From Ruegeria discodermiae (GTDB lineage Bacteria > Pseudomonadota > Alphaproteobacteria > Rhodobacterales > Rhodobacteraceae): a stretch of DNA of 64,000 nt. The stretch spans positions 124,001 to 188,000 of the forward strand of contig NZ_JAVAMO010000001.1 of assembly GCF_030758345.1 (NCBI RefSeq), given 5' to 3'. The notes under the pieces are model-generated. The model saw only the letters and a program-made list of their open reading frames with translations, was not told the origin of the DNA and searched no databases. This document shows, in pieces, positions 63,482-64,000 of this stretch; positions within the stretch are counted from its first letter, which is position 1; each line of letters opens with the position of its first letter. The translations under genes and the position numbers were made by a program.

Positions 63482-63960
63482 CCACGCAACCCAAGATGCG
63501 CCCGATCGACCAGAAACGTCAGATGAAATCGGCTGCCCGCCTTTACGCGGTTCAGGCGCTGTTTCAGATGGAACAGTCCAACCAGACTGTCGAGGCGGTG
63601 GTGGCAGAGTTTCTCGATCACCGGTTCGGCGCGGTCTACGAGGGCGACGAGATGGCGGAGGGCAATGCCGATCTGTTCCGCAAACTGGTCGAGGACGCAG
63701 TGAATTATCAGGCTCCGGTCGACCAGATGACCGATCGGGCGCTGGTTGCCAAATGGCCCATCGCGCGCATTGATCCGACCCTGCGCGCGCTGTTCCGCGC
63801 CGGTGGGGCCGAGTTGCAGCAAAGCGAGACGCCGCCCAAGGTGGTGATCAGCGAATTCGTCGACATCGCGCGGGCCTTCTTTCCCGAAGGGCGCGAGGCC
63901 AATTTCGTGAATGCGGTGCTTGACCACATGGCGCGCGAGGCCAAGCCAGAGGCGTTCTGA
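63478..63960 (+). CDS. nusB: Transcription antitermination factor NusB
   Basis: 160 residues from the ATG at 63478, overlapping the ribH stop. All-helical NusB fold: SAARLYAVQALFQMEQSNQTV, then FRKLVEDAVNYQAPVDQMTDRALVAKWPIARIDPTLRALFRAG and VVISEFVDIARAFFPEGREANFVNAVLDHMAREAK. Binds boxA of rRNA leaders with NusE for antitermination. Coupled to ribH, so riboflavin synthesis and rRNA transcription share a transcript. Confidence 0.96.
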   Translation: MTTQPKMRPIDQKRQMKSAARLYAVQALFQMEQSNQTVEAVVAEFLDHRFGAVYEGDEMAEGNADLFRKLVEDAVNYQAPVDQMTDRALVAKWPIARIDPTLRALFRAGGAELQQSETPPKVVISEFVDIARAFFPEGREANFVNAVLDHMAREAKPEAF

Positions 63961-64000
63961 AACCGGGTCGCAGGTTTTCTGTCTTACGGCAAACGGAATA

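Noticed and set aside
1-64000. CRISPR array, prophage, transposase, rRNA
   Set aside because: No regularly spaced direct repeats, integrase or transposase motifs, or rRNA-like sequence were seen anywhere in the window.

Overview
The window looks like chromosome of a marine, Roseobacter-type alphaproteobacterium (Rhodobacteraceae). The pointers are high-GC coding sequence on both strands, nusB-ribH-ribBX order, a YdcH (DUF465) protein, several BKACE and carnitine-catabolism genes, many EamA and MFS exporters, and ABC carbohydrate uptake genes. The genus cannot be fixed from the sequence alone. About 58 protein genes and one tRNA are supported. I saw no insertion sequence, prophage, CRISPR array or rRNA.

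Layout. 1-9.6 kb: a sugar uptake and catabolism locus with a BtpA/SgcQ-like protein (cut by the window edge), M42 peptidase-like hydrolase, FGGY kinase, an ABC transporter (binding protein, two permeases, ATPase), a RbsD/FucU mutarotase and a ribokinase-type kinase. 9.7-14 kb: RND efflux pump and adaptor. 14.2-17.4 kb: GlxA-type regulator, BKACE and class III aminotransferase. 17.5-27.4 kb: metG, a YqiJ/YqiK flotillin pair, a cupin protein, two MFS transporters, YceI, GNAT and DUF3179 proteins. 27.5-29.9 kb: six tandem small genes for NHLP-type (nitrile-hydratase-like leader) peptide precursors. 30-33 kb: two cyclophilins, pgk, YdcH and a small hypothetical protein. 33-36.2 kb: an OxyR-like LysR regulator, then a ykkC-family riboswitch candidate ahead of an EamA exporter and a Tas-like aldo/keto reductase. 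36.3-41.6 kb: carnitine catabolism (GlxA/CdhR-type regulator, BKACE, carnitine dehydrogenase-thioesterase fusion, two SDRs). 41.6-44.6 kb: XRE regulator divergent from a DUF2061 protein, fatty acid desaturase and exporter. 44.6-50.6 kb: RhlE-like helicase, two related glycosyltransferases and prfC. 50.7-54.2 kb: SnoaL-like, Hint-domain, SDR and DNA alkylation repair-like proteins. 54.2-57.6 kb: a gene-poor stretch, leuB, an EamA transporter and tRNA-Pro(CGG). 57.9-64 kb: sodium:solute symporter, ABC ATPase, PAP2 protein, ribBX, ribH and nusB.

The most unusual content is the NHLP array at 27566-29900. Six precursors share a well conserved leader of 82-87 residues ending in GG. Six different hydrophobic Val/Ile/Thr-rich cores follow, every one beginning T-[T/S]-x-x-C with one cysteine at core position 5. 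No modification enzyme, dedicated peptidase or peptide transporter gene lies within this window, so this looks like a combinatorial RiPP precursor bank processed in trans, or an undescribed use of the leader. Second is the ykkC-like leader RNA at 34110-34218, whose 3' conserved block departs from the guanidine-I consensus and which precedes an EamA-type rather than an SMR-type exporter.
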